Shown piece after piece: positions 38,004-47,616 of a DNA stretch of 64,000 bases (positions are counted from its first letter, which is position 1; each line of letters starts with the position of its first letter). This stretch comes from Lithospermum erythrorhizon (Eukaryota; Streptophyta; Magnoliopsida; Boraginales; Boraginaceae), in NCBI GenBank assembly GCA_019722365.1, contig JADFUC010000717.1, positions 1 through 64,000 of the forward strand, written 5' to 3'. Below the pieces are notes generated by a model. The model worked only from the letters and a program-made list of their open reading frames with translations. It was not told the origin of the DNA and made no database searches. The translations under genes were made by a program, and so were the position numbers.

Positions 38004-38251
38004 CTCACATCGTTCCTAAAAGATTATCCACTTTTAATTTTTTTACTTTTTAATAGTTGAATTTTGACTATAGATATTTTCGTTTGTGTATTATAATATT
38101 TTATGAAAAATATATCAATGAAAAACATATTTCAAATTATTTTCACTGATATATTTTTCATCAAAATATATACAACACAAACAAAATATTATAATCAAGT
38201 TCGTGATAAAGTTAAAGTCAGTGAATAATTTTAAAAAGCGGAGAGAATAAG
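38004..38251. mobile_element. Stowaway-like MITE with long internal inverted repeat
   Basis: Flanked by TA at 38,002 and 38,252. Ends CTCACATCGTTCCTAAAAG and the reverse of TTAAAAAGCGGAGAGAATAAG are related to Stowaway consensus. The interior folds back: 'gtttgtgtattataatat' pairs with 'atattataat..' and 'gaaaaatatatca' with 'tgatatatttttc'. Confidence 0.55.
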
Positions 38252-38493
38252 TAATTAAAAGCGTTTATCACATCATGGCATGCCGGACAAAGGTGCCACC
38301 GGGTCAACTGAGATAGACATTTGAAAAAATAATGGAAGCGTGGCTCGTGTTTCATAATTTGGATTAAATACTTTCGTGAATTTTATGGTCCAGATTGTTT
38401 TAAACAAATGCGATTCGTTTTGGTTTTGTTTACTTCTTGTTAATTTTAGTGAAAGTAGTCGTCGTTGAGCAGCGTATGCGAGGCCGTGTTCGG

Positions 38494-39387
38494 TCAAGGG
38501 TAAATTAATAATTTCATATGTTAAAAACTAAAAAAAAAATCAAAAATATTATAATATATTGTTCTAAAAATCGAAATTAAGTTTTGAAGAGATTTTTCAA
38601 TTTGAAATTTTTTCTTACACTTAAAAAAGCCTTCAAATTACACTAACTCTAATTTCAACCTCCATATATATAAACAATGTACTCAACAATTCACATTTTT
38701 GCTTCTCTTCAAACAATTGCAGCTTTTCATAATTAAGGCACTCTTATGTACTTGATTATTTATTTTGAAGGCTTTTCAAACAATTGCAGCTTCTCTTCAA
38801 ACAATTGCAGCTTTTCAAACAATTGCAACAATTCACTTTTTTTTTTTGTTCTTGATTATTTATTTACTGTGTATTTGATGATTTATTGTATTTGTGTTGT
38901 TTTCAGGATCCATATAAAGCAGAATGAGGATTGAAAAATGTTGGTTTTGTTCCTCCAGTGTATACCCAGGGCATGGGATTCAGTTTGTAAGGAATGATGC
39001 AAGGCTCGAATTTTTATTTTTTATTTCATTTTTTATGCTTTTTTATATCTCAATCTGTTTAGATATCTTTGGTATTTGTTTTTTGATGCAAAGGTTCGAT
39101 TTTTATTATTTATTTAATTTTTTATGCTAATTATTTCACAAGTTGTTAGATGTTAGCAAGATTAGATGAAGTGTGTAGCATTGGTATATGTTTTTTGATT
39201 CAATCGAAATGTTATAAATTGGTATTGCTAGGTTTTGAAGAGATTTTTCAATTTGAGATTTTTTCTTGAAGTCAAAGAAGCCTTCAAATTACACTAACTC
39301 AATGACCTAATTTTAATTTTTGGGAACAATATATTATAACATTTTTGATTTTTTTTAGTTTTTAATATATAAATTAGTACCCTTGGA
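38494..39387. mobile_element. Terminal-inverted-repeat element, ~894 bp
   Basis: The left end TCAAGGGTAAATTAATAA and right end ATAAATTAGTACCCTTGGA pair, and the pairing extends for ~70 bases through 'gttaaaaactaaaaaa' against 'tttttagtttttaat' and 'atattataat(a)tattgttc' against 'gaacaatatattataa'. Just inside, the ~68-base block starting 'gttttgaagagatttttcaa' occurs twice in direct orientation (38,583 and 39,233). No transposase is seen. Confidence 0.65.
38704..38832 (+). repeat. Short tandem repeat 'caaacaattgcagctt(ct)ctt'
   Basis: Four to five copies of a 16-21 base unit inside the TIR element; one early copy stands slightly apart. The open frame through it encodes a low-complexity Ser-Asn-Cys run and is not credible as a gene. 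Confidence 0.7.
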
Positions 39388-39608
39388 TAAACACGTGCGA
39401 GAACGTGTGTTTTCTTGATGGGTCACTTTTACGGAAAATTTAACAGTTCAAGTAAAAAAAACCAAACATGAATGACGAGTGAGTGAATGAGACCATAAAA
39501 TTCATGAGTGAGTGAACGGGAACAGAGGTAAACATGAGTGATGGTTGCAGTGGAATTTGCCTTTAAAATTCAATATGCATGGTGATGTTTGTTATATTCC
39601 ACCATATT

Positions 39609-39790
39609 TAATAGTGTATGTAAACATTCTTTGCTAACTTTTTTTGAATAGATAATTCATTTAAGTTCAGTTTTTTTTAATGAAATCAATATGATTAATT
39701 AATAGTGTATGTAAACATTCTTTGCTAACTTTTTTTGAATAGATAATTCATTTAAGTTCAGTTTTTTTTAATGAAATCAATATGATTAAT
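39609..39790 (+). repeat. Perfect tandem duplication, 91-bp unit, two copies
   Basis: The unit starting 'taatagtgtatgtaaacatt' occurs at 39,609 and 39,700 with no difference that I can see over 91 bases, implying a very recent duplication. Confidence 0.85.
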
Positions 39791-39857
39791 ATAGATTAGA
39801 CCTTGATTGAAATTCAAACTTATAATGCTTTCAGAAAGAGTTTTATGTAATATGTAC

Positions 39858-39896
39858 ATGTATATACACCTAATACATGTATATACACCTAATACA
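39858..39896 (+). repeat. Short tandem repeat 'atgtatatacacctaatac'
   Basis: Two 19-base copies in direct succession. Confidence 0.7.
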
Positions 39897-40578
39897 AGTT
39901 CAACCCCAGTAAAGTCATATACTCATATTGAGCCATTTTTATTTTTTATAAATAAAAACTAAGCTTAAATTCTGTTGTGCAATCCATTATCCTCCATCCA
40001 TTACACATACTGACATTAGTAACATACGCTAAACTACATTATTATCACAACTAAATTTCAATTATTCATCAAATAGCTTCATGGACACTATTATCAACTT
40101 GTTAAAAACAGTCTATCAAACAACTGGGAAAAAACATTTTTATCCTAAGTGGTTCACATTTTTAACCAATTTGCCATTAACACGAAAAAGATAAATTAAC
40201 CATTTTACTCAATTGGGGAGGTGGGGTGGGGGGCAATGGTGTGTGTCTCTACTTGATGTGACACCACATCACAGAGTGAGGTATAGTAAATGTTGGAGAA
40301 ACACTACGAGGGTGTTTGGCTAAACTTAGTTGATTTTGATAAAAAATAAGTATTTGACAAATATTTCTAATATTTAACTTATAAGTTTTTAAATGTTCTA
40401 TTTTACACAACTTATTTTCTAATTTCTGAAATAAATTATTTAATTATCCCTTATTTAATAATAAACCACTCCTCCTTTTTAGTTTGATGTACTTATAAGT
40501 ATTTTTATTTTTCTTTATCAGCTCAGGTACTACATCAACATAGTTATGTTATCCAAGCATGTAAGAATTTTTTGATTA

Positions 40579-40830
40579 CTCTCTCCATTTTTTTATAGTT
40601 GTCGTTTTAGAAAAAAAAAAATTATTTTTATAGTTGTTGTTTAGCACTAATAAATAGCATTTTTCATTTTGATATCTTTTTTAGCTCTTTTTTCTTGAAA
40701 TAAGCAATGGCCGATATTATTTTGATTGATTGTCGTTACAGATTTTCGATGTCTTTTTAGTATTTTTTTATTTTACAGCCAATCTATGTGCAAAATGCTA
40801 AAGCGACAATTAAAAAAAAGCGAGAAAAGG
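40579..40830. mobile_element. Nested Stowaway-like MITE, 252 bp
   Basis: Flanked by TA (40,577-40,578 and 40,831-40,832). Ends CTCTCTCCATTTTTTTATAG and GCGAGAAAAGG pair, with 'agttgtcgttttag' inside the left end against 'ctaaagcgacaatt' inside the right. Confidence 0.6.
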
Positions 40831-40871
40831 TAAGTTATGTTAGTCGAAGCGAGTGAAATATATGTTTGACA

Positions 40872-40930
40872 ACTTATAAGTGACTACTTATAAGTTGTAA
40901 ATTACAACTTATAAGTAGTCACTTATAAGT
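40872..40930. repeat. Perfect 29-bp inverted repeat with 1-nt spacer
   Basis: 40,872-40,900 and 40,902-40,930 are exact reverse complements around a single A. RNA from either strand would form an uninterrupted hairpin, and the DNA itself could form a cruciform. It belongs to the right part of the MITE. Confidence 0.9.
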
Positions 40931-41483
40931 AAAAAAAATAGCTTAGCCAACAAATTAGTATTTTTTTAGGAGTGAAATTAAGAATTACTCCATAATATTT
41001 TGATTCTAATCAAAACTTTCTTAATGATTACATTTAAAAATAGGCTAGTGATATTGTTAGAGTGATTTTCATATCGCCAGAGCAAAATTATGCTTAATTC
41101 TTTTAAAGCATTTTTATCATAACTAATTTTTATCACAATTTTAACTATCAATCATAGAATATTTCCGTTATTTCATTATTTCAATAGAAATTATAATATT
41201 CTATGATTAGTAATTAATATTACAATTAAAATCATAAAACGAAAGGGGTATACACAAATTTAAGTAAAATGTTGCTCTGTTAATATGAAAATTGTACTGA
41301 TATTATCATTTGTCTTAAAAATAGGGATGGAAAATTATATTTTCACTCCTGCAAAAATACTAGTTATTGATATGCATAACAACTCAATAAATGTTTCACA
41401 ATAGAATAAAAAAGAATTTGTATCATTTCAGATTTCTATTCTTATCGAAGAGAAGGAACGAGAAAAACAGAAAAAATAAAATT

Positions 41484-41491
41484 TATATAAA
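41484..41491 (+). promoter_or_regulatory. TATA-like box, candidate HAM core promoter
   Basis: TATATAAA in an A-rich stretch about 110 bases upstream of the GA run and 540 bases before the leader intron. It is the best TATA match near the leader, but the area is AT-rich, so chance is possible. The surrounding 40,954-41,484 has no gene that I can see. Confidence 0.4.
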
Positions 41492-41655
41492 AAACGATTA
41501 TGAAATGATCGTGGGATCTACCGCTACAAACCATTCCAGAGACATATTAACATATGGGCATGAGAGAGGGAAACATATAGATGGTGAAACAGTACAGATA
41601 GAGACTTGAGAGAGAGAGAGAGGGGTAACTTTATTGCTTTTCCATAGACACATCC

Positions 41656-41700
41656 ATGGCAGAGGCAACACAAGGCCCAGAGTACTATTATGCCTCATAG
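41656..41700 (+). CDS. Upstream ORF 1 in the HAM leader (14 aa)
   Basis: ATG to TAG encoding MAEATQGPEYYYAS. It lies in the leader exon before the main start. The ATG context (ATCCATGGC) is a good plant start context, with C at -3 and G at +4. Any effect would be to lower translation of the main frame. Function is inferred from position only. Confidence 0.4.
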   Translation: MAEATQGPEYYYAS

Positions 41701-41782
41701 AGCAACCACAAAACACAAGTAGAAAGTGAGATTTGCAAAATAAAAAAGAAACAAAATAAACAAGCAACAACAAGAAAAAGAA

Positions 41783-41812
41783 ATGAAAGTACAAATATTT
41801 AAGAAGAAATAG
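41783..41812 (+). CDS. Upstream ORF 2 in the HAM leader (9 aa)
   Basis: ATG to TAG encoding MKVQIFKKK, in the A-rich part of the leader. Likely too short to be more than a weak translational brake. Confidence 0.25.
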   Translation: MKVQIFKKK

Positions 41813-41856
41813 AGATAGAAGAAGAACAAGAAGGAAGAAAGCCTTTGGAGTAGAAA

Positions 41857-41892
41857 ATGAAGAATCAAGACTTTTGGTTCAAACAAGTTTGA
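41857..41892 (+). CDS. Upstream ORF 3 in the HAM leader (11 aa)
   Basis: ATG to TGA encoding MKNQDFWFKQV. ATG context is AAAATGA, an acceptable plant start. Position in the leader is the only evidence. Confidence 0.25.
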   Translation: MKNQDFWFKQV

Positions 41893-41904
41893 ATCTTTAG
41901 CCAA

Positions 41905-41934
41905 ATGGATCTCTTAGGAGATTCATGGCTTTGA
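41905..41934 (+). CDS. Upstream ORF 4 in the HAM leader (9 aa)
   Basis: ATG to TGA encoding MDLLGDSWL, about 100 bases before the leader intron donor. The context AAATGG has G at +4. Possible translational attenuator; no conservation data are available here. Confidence 0.25.
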   Translation: MDLLGDSWL

Positions 41935-42031
41935 ATATCTACTTTCAAATTGTAGTCTTTTAACAGCACATATCCTTCAGATCTTGAAGCTTCAATTACA
42001 ATTATCAGCACCATTTTGTAGCTTACACAAG

Positions 42032-42600
42032 GTACTCAATAACAAGAAAATCATTCTTTTATTCAACAATTTTTTACATATTTAGAAACTATGTTCTTAT
42101 ATTTCAACCCATTTTACATATTTAGAAGGCTAAACTTTTGGTTCTTATATTTAGAAAATATGTTCTTTATATTTTTTTCTTATATTTCAGCCCATTTTTA
42201 CATATTTAGAAAATATGTTCTTATATTTCAACCCATTTTACATATTTAGAAAACATGTTCTTATATTTGTTCTTAAATTCTAACCCAATTTACATATTTA
42301 GAAGCCTGAACTTTTGGTTCTTATATTTAGAAAATATGTGCTTATATTTCAACCCATTTTACATATTTAGAAAATATGTTCTTATATTTGTTCTTAAATT
42401 TTAACCCAATTTACATATTTAGAAGCCTGAACTTTTGGTTCTTATATTTAGAAAATATGTGCTTATATTTCAACCCATTTTTACATATTTTGTAAATATG
42501 TTCTTATATTTTTCTTATATTTCAACCCATTTTTCATTTATAGAAGGCTGGACTTTTTTGTTTTTATATTTGGTAATAGTATTGTTTGTTCTTGATACAG
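42032..42600 (+). other. Leader (5' UTR) intron of the HAM gene, repeat-rich
   Basis: The donor AAG|GTACTC at 42,031/42,032 and the acceptor TTGTTCTTGATACAG ending at 42,600 define a 569-base AT-rich intron. The acceptor is immediately followed by ATG, so all upstream leader sequence would sit in the first exon. The interior consists of reiterated blocks built from 'ttcttatattt', 'acatatttagaa' and 'caacccattt'; the longest repeat has a period of about 121 bases (compare 42,300 and 42,421). The boundaries are inferred from splice consensus and the open frame. Confidence 0.75.
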
Positions 42601-44760
42601 ATGATAGAAATGCATTATAGTGCTAGAAACAATTTGCAACCCAAGAGTCTACATGATATTGGTCACTTTGCTTCTCCAATATCTTCTGAAACAACTTCAC
42701 CATTAGACTCAAATTGCAAGAAAGAAGGGAGCTTTCTGAGCATTGAACATTTCTCTATGTTGGAGGCCACTAGACATAGCCCCCACTCAACTTCAACCTC
42801 TACTCTCTCCTCATCACATCATGGTGCTGGATCTGTGAATCAATTTGTGGCTGAGATGCAACCTTTTGCAGCTGGGATGGATTTGAGTGCTGAAAAGTTC
42901 AATATTGGAATGAATGAATGGGAGAACTTGTTATCTGAAACTGGTGGAAATGACCAGACCCTTTTCAGGTGGATTGCTGGAGGTGTTGAAGACACTTCAT
43001 TTGGTTTAAAGCAAAATGGATTTGAAGCTAATGTGGGGTTTGAAGAAATCCATCAAAGCTCTGGAACTCAGGTCATACCTACATATTTTTCATCCCCATG
43101 TGAAAATAATAACAATGTTAATAATAATATGCTGGCGAGCTTAAGTTCTTCGTTAAGCATATCTCCTTCAGAAAGTACTCTGAATTGTGATAATGGTAAG
43201 TTTTGTGAAAGTACTGTTTTAGGGGTTCAAGTTCAACAACAAATGCAGCCTCAGTTTGAGAATTTAGAGCAGAAGTCTCGAGATTGCAATAATAATGTAA
43301 TGGTCAACCAATTGCCATATGTTCAGTGTGCTCTTAGTGTGAACTTCTTAAATCCTTTGCTCAGTGGAAGTCATCCAGACCAACCCCCGACAAAGCGGCA
43401 TAATCCTGGTATCCTGAACCCATGTTTTGGCTCTCAGATGGAAAAAGTCCCGCTTGTCGATCCTCATCATGAGCGGCTGCTCAGAAAACCAAAAGAATTG
43501 CCCCCATTACAGCAATCACTGTTTGGTTTGGGTCGACATCTGAATTCGCTTCCGGCTTGGCATCTCCCAGAGAATGGGTTCATGGTTCCCAAGAAGGAAA
43601 TGCCGAGTGTAGGAAGAAATCCGGAATCTTCTGTCCAGCAGCAGGATCAGCAACAACAGATTTTGTATGGTCAGCTCTATAAGGCCATGGAGTTCATTCT
43701 CACTAGAAATTTCACTCAGGCACAAGGGATATTGGCGCGGCTCAATCACCAGCTCTCTCCCAGCATTAAACCTTTTCAAAGGTCTTCACTTTACTTCAAG
43801 GAGGCTTTGGAACATGTCATCCTTATGCCCAATGCGGCCACATCTTTGCCATTGAAGATTCCCAATCCATTTGATGGCATGTTGAAGATGAGTGCTTATA
43901 AGGCCTTCTCCGAAGCTTCACCTCTTATTCAGTTCATGAATTTTACCTCAAATCAAGCTCTTCTTGAAGCAGTTGATGATGCAGATTGTATTCATATAAT
44001 AGATTTTGACATTGGTTTTGGTGCTCAGTGGTCTTCATTTATCCAAGAGCTACCTAGGAGGAAAAGGGGACCACCGAGTTCTTTGAAACTTACGGCATTT
44101 TCATCTCCATCAACACACCATACTATTGAAATCAGCCTTATGCATGGAAGTTTGACTCAATTTGCTAATGATGTTGGTATCAACTTTGAACTTGAGGTCG
44201 TGAACTTTGATTCTTTTGATCCAAAGTTCTATCCAATTGGTTCTTTACGTTCATCTGACAATGAAGCGATTGCAGTGAACCTCCCCATTTGGTCCATCGA
44301 GAGTCATCTACCTCTTCTCCCATCACTACTCTGTTTTATCAAACAGATGTCCCCAAAAATAGTTGTTTCAATGGAGAGAGGATGTGAAAGATTCGAACTT
44401 CCTTTACCGTATCACCTACTTGATGCGCTCCAGTACTTTGAAGTACTCATCGACTCTCTTGATGCTGCTAACATGGATCCGGACTCTGCAAACAAGATCG
44501 AAAGGTTTCTTTTTCATCCTAAAATTGAAAACATTGTGTTGGGGCGTCTCCAATCTCTTGACATTATGCCTTCCTGGAGAAAACTTTTCGCCTCTGCCTG
44601 TTTCTCACCAGTGGGATTCAGTAATTTTGCTGAAGCACAGGCTGAATGTGTGACGAAGAGAACTCATATCAGAGGGTTCAATGTAGAGAAGCGTCAGGCT
44701 TCACTCGTCCTATGCTGGCAGCATCACGAGCTCCTAACCGTGTCAGCCTGGAGGTGCTGA
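42601..44760 (+). CDS. HAM: GRAS transcription factor, HAIRY MERISTEM / SCL6-22-27 type
   Basis: A single open frame of 719 codons encodes a GRAS-domain nuclear transcriptional regulator of the HAM clade, which in plants keeps shoot and root meristem cells undifferentiated, partly with WUSCHEL-type partners (family knowledge). Seen in sequence: a Ser/Thr-rich stretch HSTSTSTLSSS (62-72) typical of this clade; a Gln-rich segment near 344-352; the first leucine-rich region from PFQRSSLYFKEALEH (391-405); the VHIID core as IHIID (464-468); a PFYRE-type region around 583-621; and a SAW region from Trp659 to the last residues SAWRC (715-719). The length fits the family. The frame is open 15 bases further upstream (from a TTG at 42,586), but those bases are the end of an intron, so ATG 42,601, the first base after the splice acceptor, is chosen; the ATG at 42,610 is an alternative. 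A miR171 site lies inside the frame. HAM clade membership is clear; the exact paralogue is not. Confidence 0.95.
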   Translation: MIEMHYSARNNLQPKSLHDIGHFASPISSETTSPLDSNCKKEGSFLSIEHFSMLEATRHSPHSTSTSTLSSSHHGAGSVNQFVAEMQPFAAGMDLSAEKFNIGMNEWENLLSETGGNDQTLFRWIAGGVEDTSFGLKQNGFEANVGFEEIHQSSGTQVIPTYFSSPCENNNNVNNNMLASLSSSLSISPSESTLNCDNGKFCESTVLGVQVQQQMQPQFENLEQKSRDCNNNVMVNQLPYVQCALSVNFLNPLLSGSHPDQPPTKRHNPGILNPCFGSQMEKVPLVDPHHERLLRKPKELPPLQQSLFGLGRHLNSLPAWHLPENGFMVPKKEMPSVGRNPESSVQQQDQQQQILYGQLYKAMEFILTRNFTQAQGILARLNHQLSPSIKPFQRSSLYFKEALEHVILMPNAATSLPLKIPNPFDGMLKMSAYKAFSEASPLIQFMNFTSNQALLEAVDDADCIHIIDFDIGFGAQWSSFIQELPRRKRGPPSSLKLTAFSSPSTHHTIEISLMHGSLTQFANDVGINFELEVVNFDSFDPKFYPIGSLRSSDNEAIAVNLPIWSIESHLPLLPSLLCFIKQMSPKIVVSMERGCERFELPLPYHLLDALQYFEVLIDSLDAANMDPDSANKIERFLFHPKIENIVLGRLQSLDIMPSWRKLFASACFSPVGFSNFAEAQAECVTKRTHIRGFNVEKRQASLVLCWQHHELLTVSAWRC
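43728..43748 (+). promoter_or_regulatory. miR171 target site in the HAM coding sequence
   Basis: These 21 bases (core ATTGGCGCGGCTCAATC) are, as far as I recall the conserved miR171 sequence, complementary along the whole length. They encode the end of Gly376 through His383 (ILARLNH), the same place where HAM/SCL6-22-27 mRNAs of other plants carry the site. Known role: cleavage of the transcript opposite positions 10-11 of the small RNA, which confines the protein to particular meristem zones. No mismatch is visible, so strong post-transcriptional control is expected. Confidence 0.95.
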
Positions 44761-45175
44761 GGAGCTTTTATCCATCAAGCAAGTTGATCAGTTTCAAGGT
44801 GCAGGGATTTATTGGCAGAGGTTTACCAAACTTTTCATTTCATATCAAGTTAATAAATTCTGAACTGCAATTGCATCCACTCTCTCATCCGTTAAATGCT
44901 GTAATTTTTCATGCTCGTGTATCTTCTCTGCTCATTACTATTTTGTCTAGACTGGATGGCTTGCTCTTTAGGTGGACGAGAATCATAACTGTAAGCAGTC
45001 TTGTTTTTTTTTTGTCGCCTTAATGTCATGTATTGATCCATCAGTACATAGCAAGATATTTCTGCAACTGTCAACAACTGGTAATTGAAGAAATGTGTGC
45101 CCAAGTATTTTTATCACTTACCAGAAACTGAAGCAGTATTTGACACAATGCTAAAATGTTTTTGTCGTGTGAATT

Positions 45176-45181
45176 AATAAA
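45176..45181 (+). terminator. Candidate poly(A) signal for the HAM transcript
   Basis: AATAAA 416 bases after the HAM stop codon, in an AT-rich stretch. An earlier variant TTAATAAATT occurs near 44,850. Plant signals are loose, so the real 3' end could be either. Nothing else recognisable lies in 44,761-45,700. Confidence 0.35.
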
Positions 45182-45732
45182 TCAAATAAGTAAAACCTAA
45201 CATATGTTTTGTCCACAAAAAATAACCCGACCTATTCGTTACATTGAACATAGTAAGGGATTTTGTGCATTGAGTGACATAATTTGTATCATTGATGCAT
45301 GCCATTTATTTCCACTGAAACAGTGGCTGCCTTCTGGCATTGTATTACGATTTTCAGGACTTGATACCTTCCTAGATGAGCAGACTAAGTTCCATATTGC
45401 ATATTATCCTTCAGAGATTTGTGCCTTTGTTGAAGTAATCTTTGATTTATTACGTTTGAGCTTTAGATGCGATTGGCTCTTATTGTTGGTTCAAGTGATG
45501 TGGGCTCATTTAGGTGCCCAATAGTTTCTTTTCTTGTATTTTCCTAGTTTCAAATTACAACCGAAGTGAATTTTGATTTGTTTCTTAATGAATGCAATCT
45601 AGCGATTGATGAATTGCTATTGTACTATGTAGTGCCATTTAATCATCATACTTTAACCAAGAAATGTATTGGAGGTAGTAATACTTAAAAAAAACTCAAT
45701 CATGCCTTAAATTAGTATTACTCCATTAAAAA

Positions 45733-45930
45733 AATTTGGCTAAATTTTATACAAAAATATTTCAAATAAGCATTTGAACTTTTCAACCTTTTAAATATGT
45801 ATCTATAATAATTCTTGATACCGAACTAAATACTATTCATATATATTACACTTTGTCGGTCATTTTTTAAATAACAACCATTTAATTGAATCAATATTTA
45901 ATATATTAATTTAATTTTAATAATTAAATT
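45733..45930. mobile_element. MULE terminal repeat relic
   Basis: The stretch starting GGCTAAATTTTATAC is colinear with the left terminal repeat of the MULE at 30,043 (shared 'tatttgaac', 'atattacactttgt', 'ttaaataacaa'). No matching right end is found up to 46.7 kb, so this is a broken copy about 1 kb beyond the HAM gene. Confidence 0.5.
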
Positions 45931-47390
45931 AATTAAATAAAAATAAAATAAACATATCATCTTCAACCTTACGTCCCACCCCCACCCTTGGGCACCTCAT
46001 CCTACCAAACAAAAATCTTTACTCCTCTGCTCTTTACTTCAGATATTTCTAACCCCGAGTAATTTTTGGCTTCAAAATACTTAGTCTCTTCTAAGAGAAA
46101 ATTACGCTTCTACATTTTCAATATACTTTTTTACTATATTTTCTTATTGAATTATCAACCAACAAATTATATAGTTTAATTAATTGATATTTTCTATTTT
46201 CAATGTACTTTTTGACTTCTTTATTTGTTTAATCTACAAGAAAACGACTGTGAAAGACAAAAGAAAATGAATTTAATTCAGAATACGAATTACCAAAAAA
46301 TTTCATATATACTTATAGATGTTAATTAGTTGAACCGACCTTTGAAAATTAAAACATTATCCTTGAAGAATTGAAGATTGAAGAAGCTTGAAGGTAAAAA
46401 AAATTTCATATATACTTATAAATGTTGTTAATTCATTGAATCGACCTTTGAAAATCAAAATATTATCCTTGATGATAAGGAATATCGGGAAGCCTGAGGG
46501 CGTAGCCATTGAGAGAAAGAAGTCGAGGAACGAATAGCTCAAGTGAGCAGGCGTTCTCGAGGTTGCGCTAGATTTGGAAATTGGAATGAATAATAAAAAT
46601 TTAGGGTTCAAAATATCAGATTTGGGGCCTGCTTGACTACATATACCTATTAATTTTAATATTTTTTAAAATATTCCTTGTCTCGGTCTTGCCTAAACCG
46701 AGCCCAAATTCTCAAGAACCGAACCGAAAAAGTCTGCCTCTTTAATAATGAAATCGAACTGCATTCTAGCAGAAAAACAAATTTTCCTCGGTAGAACCAA
46801 TTCCATTTCGATATTCTTACATATCTCCAAAATATATATATATATATATTTTAAAATGTTGTTTGTGTGTTTTTATTTTTTTCGAGGTCAATCAAGGAGA
46901 ATGAGGGTGAAACATATTAAAAAATAGCATCCAACTACATTACTCTTGATTTTGAGGGGAAACGATTTGAGGGTAAATGGAGATAAATATAGGTGAATCT
47001 ATTATCCTTGGGAAAACAAATTTTACAATCCGTGAATGATGAGATTCACAATGATTTCCCTTGATTCATCCAAAACAAATAGACCATTAGATTCGCACTA
47101 TGTAAAGAGGTTCTGGATTGATAGACTACTCGGGGTCATGCTATAACCACACCAGAATAGTAAACTTAGAAGAACAAAATGATCATTGTGCCCTTAATTA
47201 AAACTTCCTCAATTACTACTTACAAATAAAGGCGAAAAATATTACTTGCATACCTGAGAAACACTAGTCTGGTATGAATATAACAACCCAGTAATCCAAA
47301 TCCAAATGGGAATGAATTGGTGAATGTTGAGATATTACTCGCCTATTCTGATTGCTTCGTATAGGGTTGTAAAAGAACCGAACTATAACG
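45931..47390. other. AT-rich intergenic DNA
   Basis: No gene. Two ~70-base blocks around 46,300-46,360 and 46,400-46,465 are direct repeats ('tttcatatatacttata.atgtt' followed by 'cgacctttgaaaat'). A (TA)n run lies near 46,832-46,850. Confidence 0.45.
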
Positions 47391-47394
47391 AACT

Positions 47395-47535
47395 TCATCA
47401 TGGTTCGGTTCGATTCGAATATAACGATTAGAAAGTTTGGTTCGGTTCAAGTTTGAACGAACCAAAAAATTCGATATTTGATTTGGTTCGAAAAATTTGA
47501 AGGTTCGAGGTTTGATTCGAACGGTTCGAAGTTCG
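47395..47535. repeat. 'ttcggttcgattcgaac' repeat block
   Basis: Reiterated 'ggttcg' and 'ttcgaa' words in both orientations over 140 bases; similar wording at 36.83-36.96 and 46.70-46.75 kb. A known style of plant low-complexity repeat; no function inferred. Confidence 0.6.
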
Positions 47536-47616
47536 TCGAAAATTTAAATTTTTATGATAAAATAAGTAAAAAATTGATTTTTTTTTAATAAAATGTATGT
47601 AATTCGAACCTAATCT

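Larger units (their letters stand above)
40311..40953. mobile_element. MITE with 'gtgtttggctaa' ends, containing a nested MITE
   Basis: The left end GGTGTTTGGCTAAACTTAG and right end AGCTTAGCCAACAAA form an imperfect inverted repeat of a widespread plant MITE type. The interior is rich in 'acttataagt'. A second MITE sits at 40,579-40,830. Confidence 0.55.
41515..42031 (+). other. Probable non-coding first exon (5' leader) of the HAM gene
   Basis: Purine-rich leader with a GA run at 41,609-41,622, ending at the proposed donor site 42,031. The 5' edge is a guess, placed about 25-30 bases below a TATA-like box. It holds four short upstream ORFs, listed separately. GA-rich long leaders with an intron are common in plant transcription factor genes. 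Confidence 0.55.

Noticed and set aside
41498..41904. Two hydrophobic minus-strand frames opposite the HAM leader
   Set aside because: The Phe/Leu richness is the complement of the A/G-rich leader; no gene structure supports them.
42586..42600. Five extra N-terminal codons before the HAM ATG (from a TTG)
   Set aside because: They are the last bases of the leader intron (TTGTTCTTGATACAG) and would be spliced out.
43516..43855. Open frames on the other frames/strand inside the HAM gene
   Set aside because: Shadows of the GRAS coding frame with no motifs of their own.
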